From Desulfurococcaceae archaeon MEX13E-LK6-19 (GTDB lineage Archaea > Thermoproteota > Thermoprotei_A > Sulfolobales > Desulfurococcaceae): DNA of 64,000 nt. The notes below the pieces were generated by a model that saw only the letters and a list, made by a program, of their open reading frames with translations, did not search any database and was not told where the DNA came from. Below, in pieces: positions 17,914 through 25,999 of this stretch. The first letter of the stretch is position 1, and the number at the start of each line of letters is the position of its first letter. The stretch is from positions 1,451,612 to 1,515,611 of the forward strand of contig CP072660.1 of NCBI GenBank assembly GCA_029637525.1. Reading direction: 5' to 3'. The translations under genes and the position numbers were made by a program.

Positions 17914-18321
17914 CTACTGGTTTTTCTCTAGGCTTCTGTCTATGTAGTTTGCCGTGTATTCTTCTGGTTGTAGTATTTCGATGAGGTAGTAGAATGCTTT
18001 CCATGGGTCGCTTTGTCCGCCGCATGTGTAGACGTCTATTGTTGCGTAGCGGTACTCTGGCCATGTGTGAATGGCTATGTGGCTCTCTATGACCAGCGCT
18101 AGGACTGATACACCGCCTTTCCTTCCTCCAAAACGCCAGCTCTTGACCTCGACTAGATGCATGTGGGCTAGCTCAGCCGCCTTGACTACTGCCTCTCGTA
18201 GCAACTCCTCGTTGTCGGCGACCTCGGGGTTGACTCCATAGAGGTCTCCGTAGACGTGTTTTCCCACAACACTATCTTCTAGGAGCGAGGGTTTTGTACG
18301 GAGGGTTTGAGTAGGGAGCAT
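17914..18321 (-). CDS. speD: AdoMetDC-family pyruvoyl proenzyme; probably arginine decarboxylase
   Basis: A 135-residue proenzyme. IESHIAIHTW places the self-cleavage between Glu79 and Ser80, the serine becoming the pyruvoyl group; His85 and Cys100 (DVYTCG) are the processing and proton-donor residues. In Crenarchaea this family includes S-adenosylmethionine decarboxylases and arginine decarboxylases that evolved from them; KHVYGDLY near the N-terminus and DRS near the C-terminus resemble the arginine enzymes as I recall them. Either product feeds polyamine synthesis. It lies 27 bases downstream of the deoxyhypusine synthase gene, whose substrate is spermidine, so one operon is likely. Confidence 0.85.
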   Translation of the reverse strand: MLPTQTLRTKPSLLEDSVVGKHVYGDLYGVNPEVADNEELLREAVVKAAELAHMHLVEVKSWRFGGRKGGVSVLALVIESHIAIHTWPEYRYATIDVYTCGGQSDPWKAFYYLIEILQPEEYTANYIDRSLEKNQ

Positions 18322-18348
18322 GGATACACCACCTCTTTCCAGGACGGG

Positions 18349-19398
18349 TTATGAGTCTAGATCTCTAAAAAGCCAGGTTAAATCAGGTGGATTAGAGCGA
18401 ACCACCTTCTCCTCGAGTAACCCGTGAGCAAGCAGTGGGAGAGCTATCGTTGCGTCGACGTAGACGACCCGTTTCTTAGCCTTGGGGGAGACCTTGCCCC
18501 AGCTAACAGCTTCCTCGAGCGTGGCACCAGACAAGCCTCCCCATTGGGGTGCATCGGTGGTTATCTGTACAACGTACTCCAACGGCTTATAGTAGTCCTT
18601 TATACCCTTCTTCTCCGCGAGGAGAGTCTGTGCAACAGCCACGAGGTTAACATAGTCCTTGGGCACACCACCACCTATGTATATCGCCGACATCTTCTTG
18701 GCCCTAAGCCCGATCTCTATTATCTGGTCGAAATCCCTAACCATATCGATGATAACCGGGTGTCCTTCCCTGAGAGCGAGAACAGCCGCTATACCATAAC
18801 CACTATCTACAAGCGCGGGCGAGAACACTGGTACACCACTACGGTAGGCTGCTGATACAATACAGTCGATACCCTTCTCGTCAAGGTACTTCCCGAACAA
18901 GTGTAGGAACTCGGCCGAGGAATAGACAGTGTTCTCTGGGAGAGACAGGATGAACTCCTTGATGAGGCTCTCCATCTTCCTGTAGTCGAGCTCACTAGCA
19001 TAAACATCATAGAACCTATCGATCTTATGCTTCAGGAGCTCGCTATCATCAACGAAGGGGCTCCCCTTGTAGTAGCTGAAACCCATCGCCTCATATATGT
19101 CCTCGGAGATGTTTGCTCCAGTAGACACGATCACGTCAACGTATCTCTTCTCTACAAGCCACTTGATTATCTTCCACATACCCGCAGTGCTCATGGAGCC
19201 GGCTAGCCCAAGGAAAATAACTGTGTCGGGATCCCTGATCATTTCAACGAGAATCCTAAAGGCCTCCCCAAGGGCACGGCCCTGGTAAGCCGTGTCAGCC
19301 ATAGCTCTTAGCAATTCGCTAATACTCTTCTCGGTTACATCCATTGTCTTGAGTTTCTCGACTAGATACGGGTTATACTCCACTTCATTAGACCTCAA
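18349..19398 (-). CDS. dys: Deoxyhypusine synthase
   Basis: A 349-residue full-length enzyme. It transfers the aminobutyl group of spermidine to a lysine of aIF5A in an NAD-dependent reaction. Seen: FLGLAGSMSTAGM and STGANISED near 62-100 (NAD site), GGGVPK near 242-247, and EAVSWGKVSP with the catalytic Lys302. It starts at ATG 19398 and precedes the AdoMetDC-like gene, tying hypusine formation to polyamine supply. Confidence 0.95.
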   Translation of the reverse strand: MRSNEVEYNPYLVEKLKTMDVTEKSISELLRAMADTAYQGRALGEAFRILVEMIRDPDTVIFLGLAGSMSTAGMWKIIKWLVEKRYVDVIVSTGANISEDIYEAMGFSYYKGSPFVDDSELLKHKIDRFYDVYASELDYRKMESLIKEFILSLPENTVYSSAEFLHLFGKYLDEKGIDCIVSAAYRSGVPVFSPALVDSGYGIAAVLALREGHPVIIDMVRDFDQIIEIGLRAKKMSAIYIGGGVPKDYVNLVAVAQTLLAEKKGIKDYYKPLEYVVQITTDAPQWGGLSGATLEEAVSWGKVSPKAKKRVVYVDATIALPLLAHGLLEEKVVRSNPPDLTWLFRDLDS

Positions 19399-19604
19399 GT
19401 CTATACTGCTGGAAAGCTAGCTTCTGATCTGTTTATAGCCCTAGTTACTACCATATGATGAAAAAACGTTTTACACACTCTCTACAAGAAAAGTCATCCC
19501 ACAATGACAAGACAGTGTACCAGAAACTACTTAATAACCAAAAACCTGTTACCATAGATAAGCCTCTATTGCACAGCGAGATACTGGCTTCTACGTGATG
19601 AACA

Positions 19605-20333
19605 ATGGACTCGCGGGAGAAGAGCATTAGGTCTCTTCTAGTACAACTACTCATCTCGCTAAAGAACTTCTATACATTCAAAGACCTAGAGCAACTACTC
19701 GGTGTATCACAGTATAATCTATGGAAATACACTAGCCTAAACATGATCCCGGAGGAGCAGACAGCCAGGAGGATATACGAGAAAATCACGTCATCAAGAA
19801 TAGTCGAGAAGATAATCATCGAGCAACTCGAGATCGCTGGAGAAGACAACGAGTGGCTATACCTATGGAACCCAGGGCTCCTAGACCTAGTGGGATTCAT
19901 GTCCCTGAAATACTTCGACAAAACATCCATAGACACCGTAGTAGGATTCCCCGAGAAATCAATAACACTCGGGCTAGCCATAGCCAAGTGGATGCGTAAA
20001 AAACTATGCATCGCCTGCAGCCACCAGGTCTACAGAAGCAGCAAATACATTATAGAAACATACATCACAAGCAACCACGAGCCCCGGCTACTATACCTAC
20101 CAAGAAACTGTATAAACAAGAACAGCCGGGTACTTGCCGTAACAAACATGATCAGCGACGCCAACGAGGTAAAAGCCCTACTAAACCTCATCGGGAAAAT
20201 CCCAGCGAAAACCATAGGCCTACTCGCAATAGACAGCACAATAGACCCCGAAGCCCTCAAACCTAGAACACCGATTACAATAAAGATACTGAAACATGAG
20301 ATCAACAAATCACTAGCACAAAAACAACACTAA
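19605..20333 (+). CDS. HTH/PRTase-like regulator (paralog of the 20685 gene)
   Basis: The N-terminal 60 residues hold an HTH (FYTFKDLEQLLGVSQYNLWKY, then IPEEQTARRIYEKI), as in the crenarchaeal phosphoribosyltransferase-associated HTH proteins. The rest (STIDTVVGFPEKSITLG..., SRVLAVTNMISDANEVKALL) follows the PRTase fold, but the PRPP-binding loop is degenerate, so catalysis is doubtful and ligand sensing likelier. The 20685 gene encodes a paralog on the opposite strand. Confidence 0.65.
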   Translation: MDSREKSIRSLLVQLLISLKNFYTFKDLEQLLGVSQYNLWKYTSLNMIPEEQTARRIYEKITSSRIVEKIIIEQLEIAGEDNEWLYLWNPGLLDLVGFMSLKYFDKTSIDTVVGFPEKSITLGLAIAKWMRKKLCIACSHQVYRSSKYIIETYITSNHEPRLLYLPRNCINKNSRVLAVTNMISDANEVKALLNLIGKIPAKTIGLLAIDSTIDPEALKPRTPITIKILKHEINKSLAQKQH

Positions 20334-20481
20334 ACCACGCTAGAACAAATAGAGCACACCAAAAACTCGATCAACCACAGTATGCACCACAGAATTTACA
20401 GTTATTCCCCAGCCCCCAGCCAGTTGTGTATACACTCCATCGTACAAACTCTCTTAACTTAACATTCCAGAGATAGACAAC

Positions 20482-20504
20482 GGCACCCCTTTGCCTGGGG
20501 TGCC
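20482..20504. other. Perfect 8-bp GC hairpin
   Basis: GGCACCCC at 20482-20489 pairs perfectly with GGGGTGCC at 20497-20504 across a seven-base loop, followed by GGGGACCCG. This is far more GC-rich than the surroundings. It may belong to a small RNA, or to the 3' ends of the two converging transcripts. Confidence 0.6.
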
Positions 20505-20515
20505 GGGGACCCGAA

Positions 20516-20581
20516 ATGGCTGAAAAGAAGAAGAAAGAGAAGAAAAAGAAGAAGGGAGAAGAAAAGAAGGAATACGAGTAA
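20516..20581 (+). CDS. Lys-rich 21-residue mini-ORF (tentative)
   Basis: ATG at 20516 to TAA at 20581 encodes MAEKKKKEKKKKKGEEKKEY plus Glu, an almost purely charged peptide directly after the GC hairpin. A purine-run artefact is possible since the strand is nearly all A and G. No strong ribosome binding site. Listed because of its position and composition. Confidence 0.25.
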   Translation: MAEKKKKEKKKKKGEEKKEYE

Positions 20582-20684
20582 CGACGACGCAGCGATAGTA
20601 TAGAGGGTCATTGATAGTAGACACGTATTTTTTGAATACACATAAACTATGGTATTGATGGGAACAAGCACATCATGTAAACAG

Positions 20685-21383
20685 TCATATGATACGGAAG
20701 ACCTTGATCCTCTGTATACCGAGTTCTTTCAGCTGGTCATAGACTTCTCTAGTCGACTGTATTGAGATCAGGCAGTAGGGCTCAGCTCTAGCTCTCCTTA
20801 TAGTGCTCGCTATAGCTGCTACACGATCCAGTTCTTCTACAGCGATATCAAGCAGTAGGGCCTTCACGCCTTTGTGTAGACACTTCCTGGGCATCGCCAA
20901 AATACAGTATTCACCAGTTTTCCGTGAAACATAATGTGTTACATGGAATCCTTCTTTCTCGTATTTAATACTGTGTTGTAGGGCAGGGCATATCTCCATG
21001 TCTAGCTCCATCGCTACTATAGAGGCTAGCGGTATAGCGTACTCAGACATAGGTACTATAGTGTTCACCCCCATGCCCTGGACAAAATCCTCTATGACTA
21101 GCGAGAAAAGTCTCAGAAACCCTGGGTTCCGGGCAACACCCCATATATCATCACTGTTTTCCTCGAACAAACCATCCACTGCCTTCTCGATCAAGCGGAG
21201 CTCCTGGATTCTCCTAAGGATCTTCTCGGCAGTCTTCTCCTCAGGAACAGTCAGCAAGTTGACATACTTCCATAGATTCTGGAAGGGGACTTCAAGAAGC
21301 TTCTCAAGATCCCTCAAGCTATAGAAGCAATTAAGGGCATCGAGTACACGTAGAACATATGAACGAATATTCTTTCTCACCAT
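20685..21383 (-). CDS. HTH/PRTase-like regulator (paralog of the 19605 gene)
   Basis: Residues 1-60 match the 19605 product closely in pattern: CFYSLRDLEKLLEVPFQNLWKY and VPEEKTAEKILRRI. The remainder (NTIVPMSEYAIPLASIVAME, AMPRKCLHKGVKALLLDIAVEEL) again follows a PRTase-like layout with no intact PRPP loop. Likely a transcription factor with a nucleotide-like ligand, by analogy with GfcR-type proteins. The pair converge on a shared GC-rich hairpin. Confidence 0.65.
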   Translation of the reverse strand: MVRKNIRSYVLRVLDALNCFYSLRDLEKLLEVPFQNLWKYVNLLTVPEEKTAEKILRRIQELRLIEKAVDGLFEENSDDIWGVARNPGFLRLFSLVIEDFVQGMGVNTIVPMSEYAIPLASIVAMELDMEICPALQHSIKYEKEGFHVTHYVSRKTGEYCILAMPRKCLHKGVKALLLDIAVEELDRVAAIASTIRRARAEPYCLISIQSTREVYDQLKELGIQRIKVFRII

Positions 21384-21611
21384 ACAGTTTCACGCTTACC
21401 ACATGGAGTCCTGCACCTACTACTGCCCGGCAGGAGATAATATTGGTTACATCACTCTTTGGAGAGACCGGATCTAAGGGGAGGTTTGTTCTTGTACCGC
21501 ATAGAACTACAGGGGATAGGGTTTGAGGAAGAGCCCACTATCAACTGATGTATTCGGGGCACTGAGTTTTGTTCTATATATTGTTTTCGTGTTGGTAGTC
21601 AAACAGTGGCA

Positions 21612-21645
21612 TTTATATTTAACTAGGTCATGAATATAGTAGCTG
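21612..21645 (+). promoter_or_regulatory. Promoter of the 21646 membrane protein gene
   Basis: TTTATATTTA at about 21611-21620 is a TATA box about 27-30 bases before the GTG start, implying a nearly leaderless mRNA; there is no Shine-Dalgarno motif. Confidence 0.5.
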
Positions 21646-22566
21646 GTGATTAAGTGCTTGGATTACAAGGTTTTGGATGAAATAGATTCTCTTAGGAGAA
21701 GACTTTATGATGAATTAGATAATGTGTGTAGTTTTGCATCACTATTCTTCTATGTAACACTTCTTGTAATCATCATATCCATTGTCCTAGGGATAGCACT
21801 CGGTCTAGCAACGGCATCCATAATAGCTAAGCATGCGAAACCCTACCAATTCCCTGAAGAAGTCTTGAAGGCTTCCGCACCAGAATTAGTAAACGTATTC
21901 ACGATCTTCATAATAATTACCTCAATAATAGGGCTGGTGTTATACTATATTCTAATAAAGTTTATGAGAACTTCCATAAATGGGTCACGTATCCTCTTAG
22001 ACATAGATAAAAAACTCAGAGAAATAGGTAAGAATGGACTGCTAATGCGTGATGTAGAGTATATTTATCCTCTCACTATGATAACAAGCTACCCAGGAAG
22101 AATACTTGTACTCGTCTTACTAAATGTCCCATTATCTATTCTCGGAATACATTTCCTCTTCAGGGGAGTACTATTAGGTGTTGAAACAGATTTAGCCGTA
22201 GGCTGCATATTAACGTTTATATCATTCGTAATTAATCTAGCAATATTATTCATGGTTTATAGATTCTTTAATTCACTAAAATACTATTACAATGTTGAAA
22301 GAGCTGGGACTGTTGCTAATCTCTTCGTCGTATCTGCTATTCTTAGCCTACTAGGTATTTTGCCGGTGATAGGCAATATTGTCAAGATATTCGGTTTCAT
22401 AATAACTATCATATACCTTGTATTCCTCTATGTTATGGTAGGTGATCTAAGACGTGAAACTGCAAGAATTATAGCACGACTCAATAATATAGTTGATGAG
22501 CTTAGACAGGAAGTAGAGAAATCTTCAAGCCAGGAAGAAAGAGATAAGTCCAGTAGCATTTCATAA
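21646..22566 (+). CDS. Multi-spanning membrane protein, unknown function
   Basis: GTG start at 21646. Six or so hydrophobic segments (about residues 30-58, 82-105, 150-170, 182-208, 222-240, 245-270) with a charged N-terminal helix (LDEIDSLRRRLYDELD) and a Glu/Ser-rich cytoplasmic tail. The general layout resembles DUF996-like archaeal membrane proteins but I cannot assign a family. Lone gene. Confidence 0.75.
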   Translation: MIKCLDYKVLDEIDSLRRRLYDELDNVCSFASLFFYVTLLVIIISIVLGIALGLATASIIAKHAKPYQFPEEVLKASAPELVNVFTIFIIITSIIGLVLYYILIKFMRTSINGSRILLDIDKKLREIGKNGLLMRDVEYIYPLTMITSYPGRILVLVLLNVPLSILGIHFLFRGVLLGVETDLAVGCILTFISFVINLAILFMVYRFFNSLKYYYNVERAGTVANLFVVSAILSLLGILPVIGNIVKIFGFIITIIYLVFLYVMVGDLRRETARIIARLNNIVDELRQEVEKSSSQEERDKSSSIS

Positions 22567-22707
22567 TCTTATGGTTTTCTTATCTAGAACCTACTTTGCC
22601 CACCCAAGATAACAAGCGTATAGAAACATTCTCTTATCTGTTTATGAGAGACTGGTTATCACACGTATTTTGAATAATATTATTCTTCTGTAGAATGCAT
22701 GAATAGA

Positions 22708-22721
22708 GTAGTACCAATATA
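22708..22721 (+). repeat. 14-base direct repeat, copy 1
   Basis: GTAGTACCAATATA at 22708-22721 recurs exactly at 23786-23799, flanking the methyltransferase gene. A third, diverged copy (ATAGTACCAATAC) lies at 23751-23763. Confidence 0.5.
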
Positions 22722-22807
22722 GTTGAAATACAGCTATTGTAGTAGTTATTAGCCCAATGTTTTATTGACATTAAATCTGTTGTTGATGTACATACCATAA
22801 CTGGTAG

Positions 22808-23686
22808 TTACCGGGGTTTTACGGCCTTAATGTAGAAACCAGCCATTCTAAGTTTTACACCATACTGTGCTGCTTGTTTAGGTAGATCGCCTTCTTCAGG
22901 GTCAAGTTCTCTTATACCTATCCTCCCGCCGAACAAGATCTTGAAACCAGTTTTCTCGACCAGAGATGCCCAATTACCGAGTAGTGCAGGAAATAATTTC
23001 AACCATTTCTCCCTAACATCAGCTGGGAGTTTCATGAAATCATCTGGTAAAATCCCTCCCTCAGCCATGTATAGTAGACCACCTGGTTTTAGCACACGAT
23101 AGGCTTCACGCAGAGCTTTCTCATGGCCAGGTATGTTTGAGAAACCACCAGCACTAACGACTACATCGATAGAACCATCTTTTATCGGCATATTAGTGGC
23201 ATCAAAAGCAGCATATCCAACATACTCTCCTCTGCCAATATTCTTCAAGAATTTTCTCCATAAAAGCAGGATCCTGTACTCCAGATCGTTAACCAGGATT
23301 TTAGCCTTATCGTTAAAATATAGTACGCAAGGCATAAACCCGCCTCCAGGGCCCGAAGCAACATCTAGTATAACCCCATTTAAACTAGCTATTTCTCGAC
23401 AGAAACTAGTCCAAAGACCACCCCTACTTGCTTTCTCTAAGTGATTTCTCCAATTACGTTCAATCCATTTCTCCTCTGCAATCCTTTCGATCAATTCATC
23501 ACTCCAACCAGTATCAATAGATTTAACAAATACAACAACATCGTCGATCACAGGATACTCGGCACCACTAGAACTCTTCAAAACACCATTAACCCACTCA
23601 TCACCAACAACTTCATCTTCAAAAACAAGATCACTACCATCAACAGGTTCCTTAAACAAGTGCCAATAAACACTCTTCAACCCCAA
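22808..23686 (-). CDS. SAM-dependent methyltransferase, UbiE-like
   Basis: A 292-residue class I methyltransferase. VILDVASGPGGGF near 105-117 is the SAM-binding glycine motif, DATNMPIKDGSIDVVVS near 165-180 is motif II, and ALREAYRVLKPGG near 192-204 is motif III, the order of the Methyltransf_11 domain. The N-terminal 90 residues (PVDGSDLVFEDEVVG, SSGAEYPVIDDVVVF) resemble the Trm112-like beta domain often fused to these enzymes. Substrate unknown. It lies between direct repeats. Confidence 0.85.
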   Translation of the reverse strand: MGLKSVYWHLFKEPVDGSDLVFEDEVVGDEWVNGVLKSSSGAEYPVIDDVVVFVKSIDTGWSDELIERIAEEKWIERNWRNHLEKASRGGLWTSFCREIASLNGVILDVASGPGGGFMPCVLYFNDKAKILVNDLEYRILLLWRKFLKNIGRGEYVGYAAFDATNMPIKDGSIDVVVSAGGFSNIPGHEKALREAYRVLKPGGLLYMAEGGILPDDFMKLPADVREKWLKLFPALLGNWASLVEKTGFKILFGGRIGIRELDPEEGDLPKQAAQYGVKLRMAGFYIKAVKPR

Positions 23687-24044
23687 GGACCCATGCTAAA
23701 CTTAGCTACTTTGAGCAATAAAAGTATTGCTTAGTGTTCTCAAACAAGATATAGTACCAATACTTAAGTAAATTAAAAATTAACAGTAGTACCAATATAC
23801 GCTACATATTTATTTTACCTTCAGTTATCTTGAGTTAAACAAGTAATCTTGATAACATGATTTCATAGAATAAATGGAAACACTTACTATAAACGAAGCA
23901 TTCTATAACTAATCTATAGCTAATGATTTAAGAATTCTGACAGAGAAAACAAATTGGTTAGAAAAACTAACATACTACTAATATAATGTTAAAGTTTAAT
24001 AAGGAAGAAAGCTAACTATAGCTATTGAAGGTGCTAACGATACA
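23687..24044. other. Intergenic, about 360 bp, with repeats
   Basis: AT-rich, no gene. Carries two copies of the GTACCAATA repeat (23751-23763 and 23786-23799). Confidence 0.4.
23786..23799 (+). repeat. 14-base direct repeat, copy 2
   Basis: Exact copy of the 22708-22721 repeat in the same orientation, 1,078 bases away. Confidence 0.5.
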
Positions 24045-24410
24045 ATGTATTTAGAGCAAAATATGGATAAGAAGCCTGTGGAACATGTACGTAGAGTTGC
24101 AGAGAAAGCTATTGAGATTTATAATCGCTATAGGTCGCCAGAGGCTATAGCAGAGCTCGTGGACTTCAAGGAGAATGGCGAAGAAGCTGTAGTAGCGGTG
24201 AGGTTTTCGGGCTCGTTCTGCAGCACTTGCGGCGTAAGGGACTGGGTTGAAGACTACGCGTATACCCTTGAGGAACTGGGGTATCATGCGGAGCTAGTAA
24301 AGTATATCGAGCCAGAGCACGGAGATAACTACCGTATAGGCGTGTTTAAAATAAGGATCAAAGGACAGGAAAACCATAGTGGGGATAATCAGGATGCCCG
24401 TCCAACTTGA
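24045..24410 (+). CDS. Unknown protein with CxxC motif, coupled to Lrp-type regulator
   Basis: A 121-residue protein from ATG 24045. The centre reads FSGSFCSTCGVRDW, a CxxC motif that could bind metal or be redox-active, within an alpha/beta layout (AVVAVRF, YTLEELGYHAELV, YRIGVFKIRI). The last residues overlap the start of the downstream regulator gene by 17 bases. Family not recognised; a sensor or partner for the regulator is plausible from position. Confidence 0.7.
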   Translation: MYLEQNMDKKPVEHVRRVAEKAIEIYNRYRSPEAIAELVDFKENGEEAVVAVRFSGSFCSTCGVRDWVEDYAYTLEELGYHAELVKYIEPEHGDNYRIGVFKIRIKGQENHSGDNQDARPT

Positions 24411-24828
24411 TGAAAAAGACATGAAGATAATCGAGATACTGATGAGCAACGCTAGGTCATCCTATAGCGAGATAGCCAAGGTGCTCGGCGTAAGTGATGT
24501 AGCGATCATAAAGAGGGTTAGGAAACTAGAGCAGCAAGGCATCATCAAGAAGTACACTATCCTAGTAGACCCAAAGAAGCTAGGATACGAAGCAGTATCG
24601 ATAACCGGGGTAGACGTTAACCCAGAGTACCTCTTCAAAACAGTCTCCATACTAAAAGAAAAAGACTACGTGAAATACCTAGCGCTAACCTCTGGAGACC
24701 ACCAGATAATCGCCACCATATGGGCCAAGACAAGAGACGAGCTAGCACAAATACTCGACGAAATCAGCAAGATGCCAGGCGTCAAAAGGGTCTGTCCCGC
24801 AGTCATACTAGACGTTGTAAAAGAGTAA
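24394..24828 (+). CDS. Lrp/AsnC family transcription regulator
   Basis: ATG at 24394 (MPVQLDEKDMKIIEIL) preferred over an in-frame GTG at 24379. Residues 5-55 are the HTH (NARSSYSEIAKVLGVSDVAIIKRVRKLEQQGIIKKYT) read in two parts, and 65-140 the RAM ligand domain (GVDVNPEYLF, YLALTSGDHQIIATIW, PGVKRVCPAVIL). These regulators respond to amino acids or related metabolites. Translationally coupled to the CxxC protein upstream. Confidence 0.9.
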   Translation: MPVQLDEKDMKIIEILMSNARSSYSEIAKVLGVSDVAIIKRVRKLEQQGIIKKYTILVDPKKLGYEAVSITGVDVNPEYLFKTVSILKEKDYVKYLALTSGDHQIIATIWAKTRDELAQILDEISKMPGVKRVCPAVILDVVKE

Positions 24829-24872
24829 AGAGAAAAACAACCAGGTGTTTTATAGGGGTATTGTTACCTATT

Positions 24873-25988
24873 TTACTCGACTTCTATGCCGAGGATTATA
24901 GACGCTATTCTCCCGATAATGTATGTCAGCAATGCTGAGCCAAGTCCTGCTACAACTAGTTCGAAGACCTTGCTTCTAATACTCAGGTTGGCTGTGACTG
25001 CTATGAAGAAACCAGTCATGGCCAGCATTATTGATGCGAATACCAGCGACAAGGGTATGGCTATGATTACTGGGAAGCCCATGAAGTATGGTATGAGCGG
25101 TATGAAGGCTCCAAGAATGTATGATAGCCCTGTGTAGAGACCTGATCGCACCGGGTTCTCGATACCTGCCTCGGAGACCCCGTATTCCTCCTCAGCTATT
25201 ATCTTGCTTAGCAACTCCGTGTTACCCAATGCTTCACGTGACATAGCGTCGGCTACCTCGTCGCTAAACCCTTTCCTCCTCATCAGCTCATGGAGTCTCC
25301 TAGCGAACACGTGTGGAACATACTTGGCAGCGAGGGCTAGCCTGGAGAAAATACTTGTCCTGACCTGCTTCTGTGCCCTGACGCTCGTGAACGATCCTAT
25401 GCCCATAGACAATGCCCCAGCTATACCGACTATAGAGCCCCCTAGAGCCACCGCGAAGGGGTTACCGTAGGCTCCGGCCAGTCCTGTTGACACGGATAGT
25501 ATCTCTACGAGCCCATCACTCATACCGAGGACGACGTCGCGTACATGGCTTATGAAGTCCTTGTACCTCTCTTCTTCCTCGGCAAACTCGTGTTCATGGA
25601 CGAGCTCGTCCTCGAGAATACGTAGTATCTCTCTTCGCTCACTCTCATCAATAGATTTGTCTCCAAGGATCCTAGAGTAGGTCTCGATAGCGTCTTCTTC
25701 ACTCATCTCAAGTATCTTAATCGTAATCCCGAGACCCAGCAGCCGCGCCAATAAGCTGAACAACCATATCCTCAGCTTGCTGACCCCTATGGTGCCCACG
25801 TCTACTCCACGTCGCCTTAGGAACTCTCTCCAGAAGCTGGCGTGGCGTGCCTCCATCTCGGCTATTGCCTTGAGCTTCCTTGCTATGGGTTTACCGTGGA
25901 ATATCCTTGCCAGCTTGGAGTACACTGTCTCGGAGTAAACCTCGTCTCTATAGGCTTTCCTAGCATACTCTATTACGGTGGATGACAA
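24873..25988 (-). CDS. Ferritin-like/VIT1 fusion iron or manganese transporter (MbfA-like)
   Basis: Residues 1-140 form a rubrerythrin-type four-helix domain with diiron ligands (RDEVYSE at 14-20, EMEARH at 44-49, EDELVHEHE near 127). The remainder is a CCC1/VIT1 domain (GMSDGLVEILSV, GALSMGIGSF, with two C-terminal hairpins). Members move iron or manganese out of the cytoplasm and can sense oxidants through the diiron site. It starts 11 bases after the flavodiiron gene ends, so the two share an operon. Confidence 0.9.
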   Translation of the reverse strand: MSSTVIEYARKAYRDEVYSETVYSKLARIFHGKPIARKLKAIAEMEARHASFWREFLRRRGVDVGTIGVSKLRIWLFSLLARLLGLGITIKILEMSEEDAIETYSRILGDKSIDESERREILRILEDELVHEHEFAEEEERYKDFISHVRDVVLGMSDGLVEILSVSTGLAGAYGNPFAVALGGSIVGIAGALSMGIGSFTSVRAQKQVRTSIFSRLALAAKYVPHVFARRLHELMRRKGFSDEVADAMSREALGNTELLSKIIAEEEYGVSEAGIENPVRSGLYTGLSYILGAFIPLIPYFMGFPVIIAIPLSLVFASIMLAMTGFFIAVTANLSIRSKVFELVVAGLGSALLTYIIGRIASIILGIEVE

Positions 25989-25999
25989 CGTGTTCTTCC

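Larger units (their letters stand above)
20334..20684. other. Convergent intergenic region with GC-rich hairpin
   Basis: About 350 bp between two paralogous, converging genes. It contains the GC-rich hairpin at 20482-20504 and the Lys-rich mini-ORF at 20516-20581, described separately. Otherwise no gene is seen. Confidence 0.5.
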
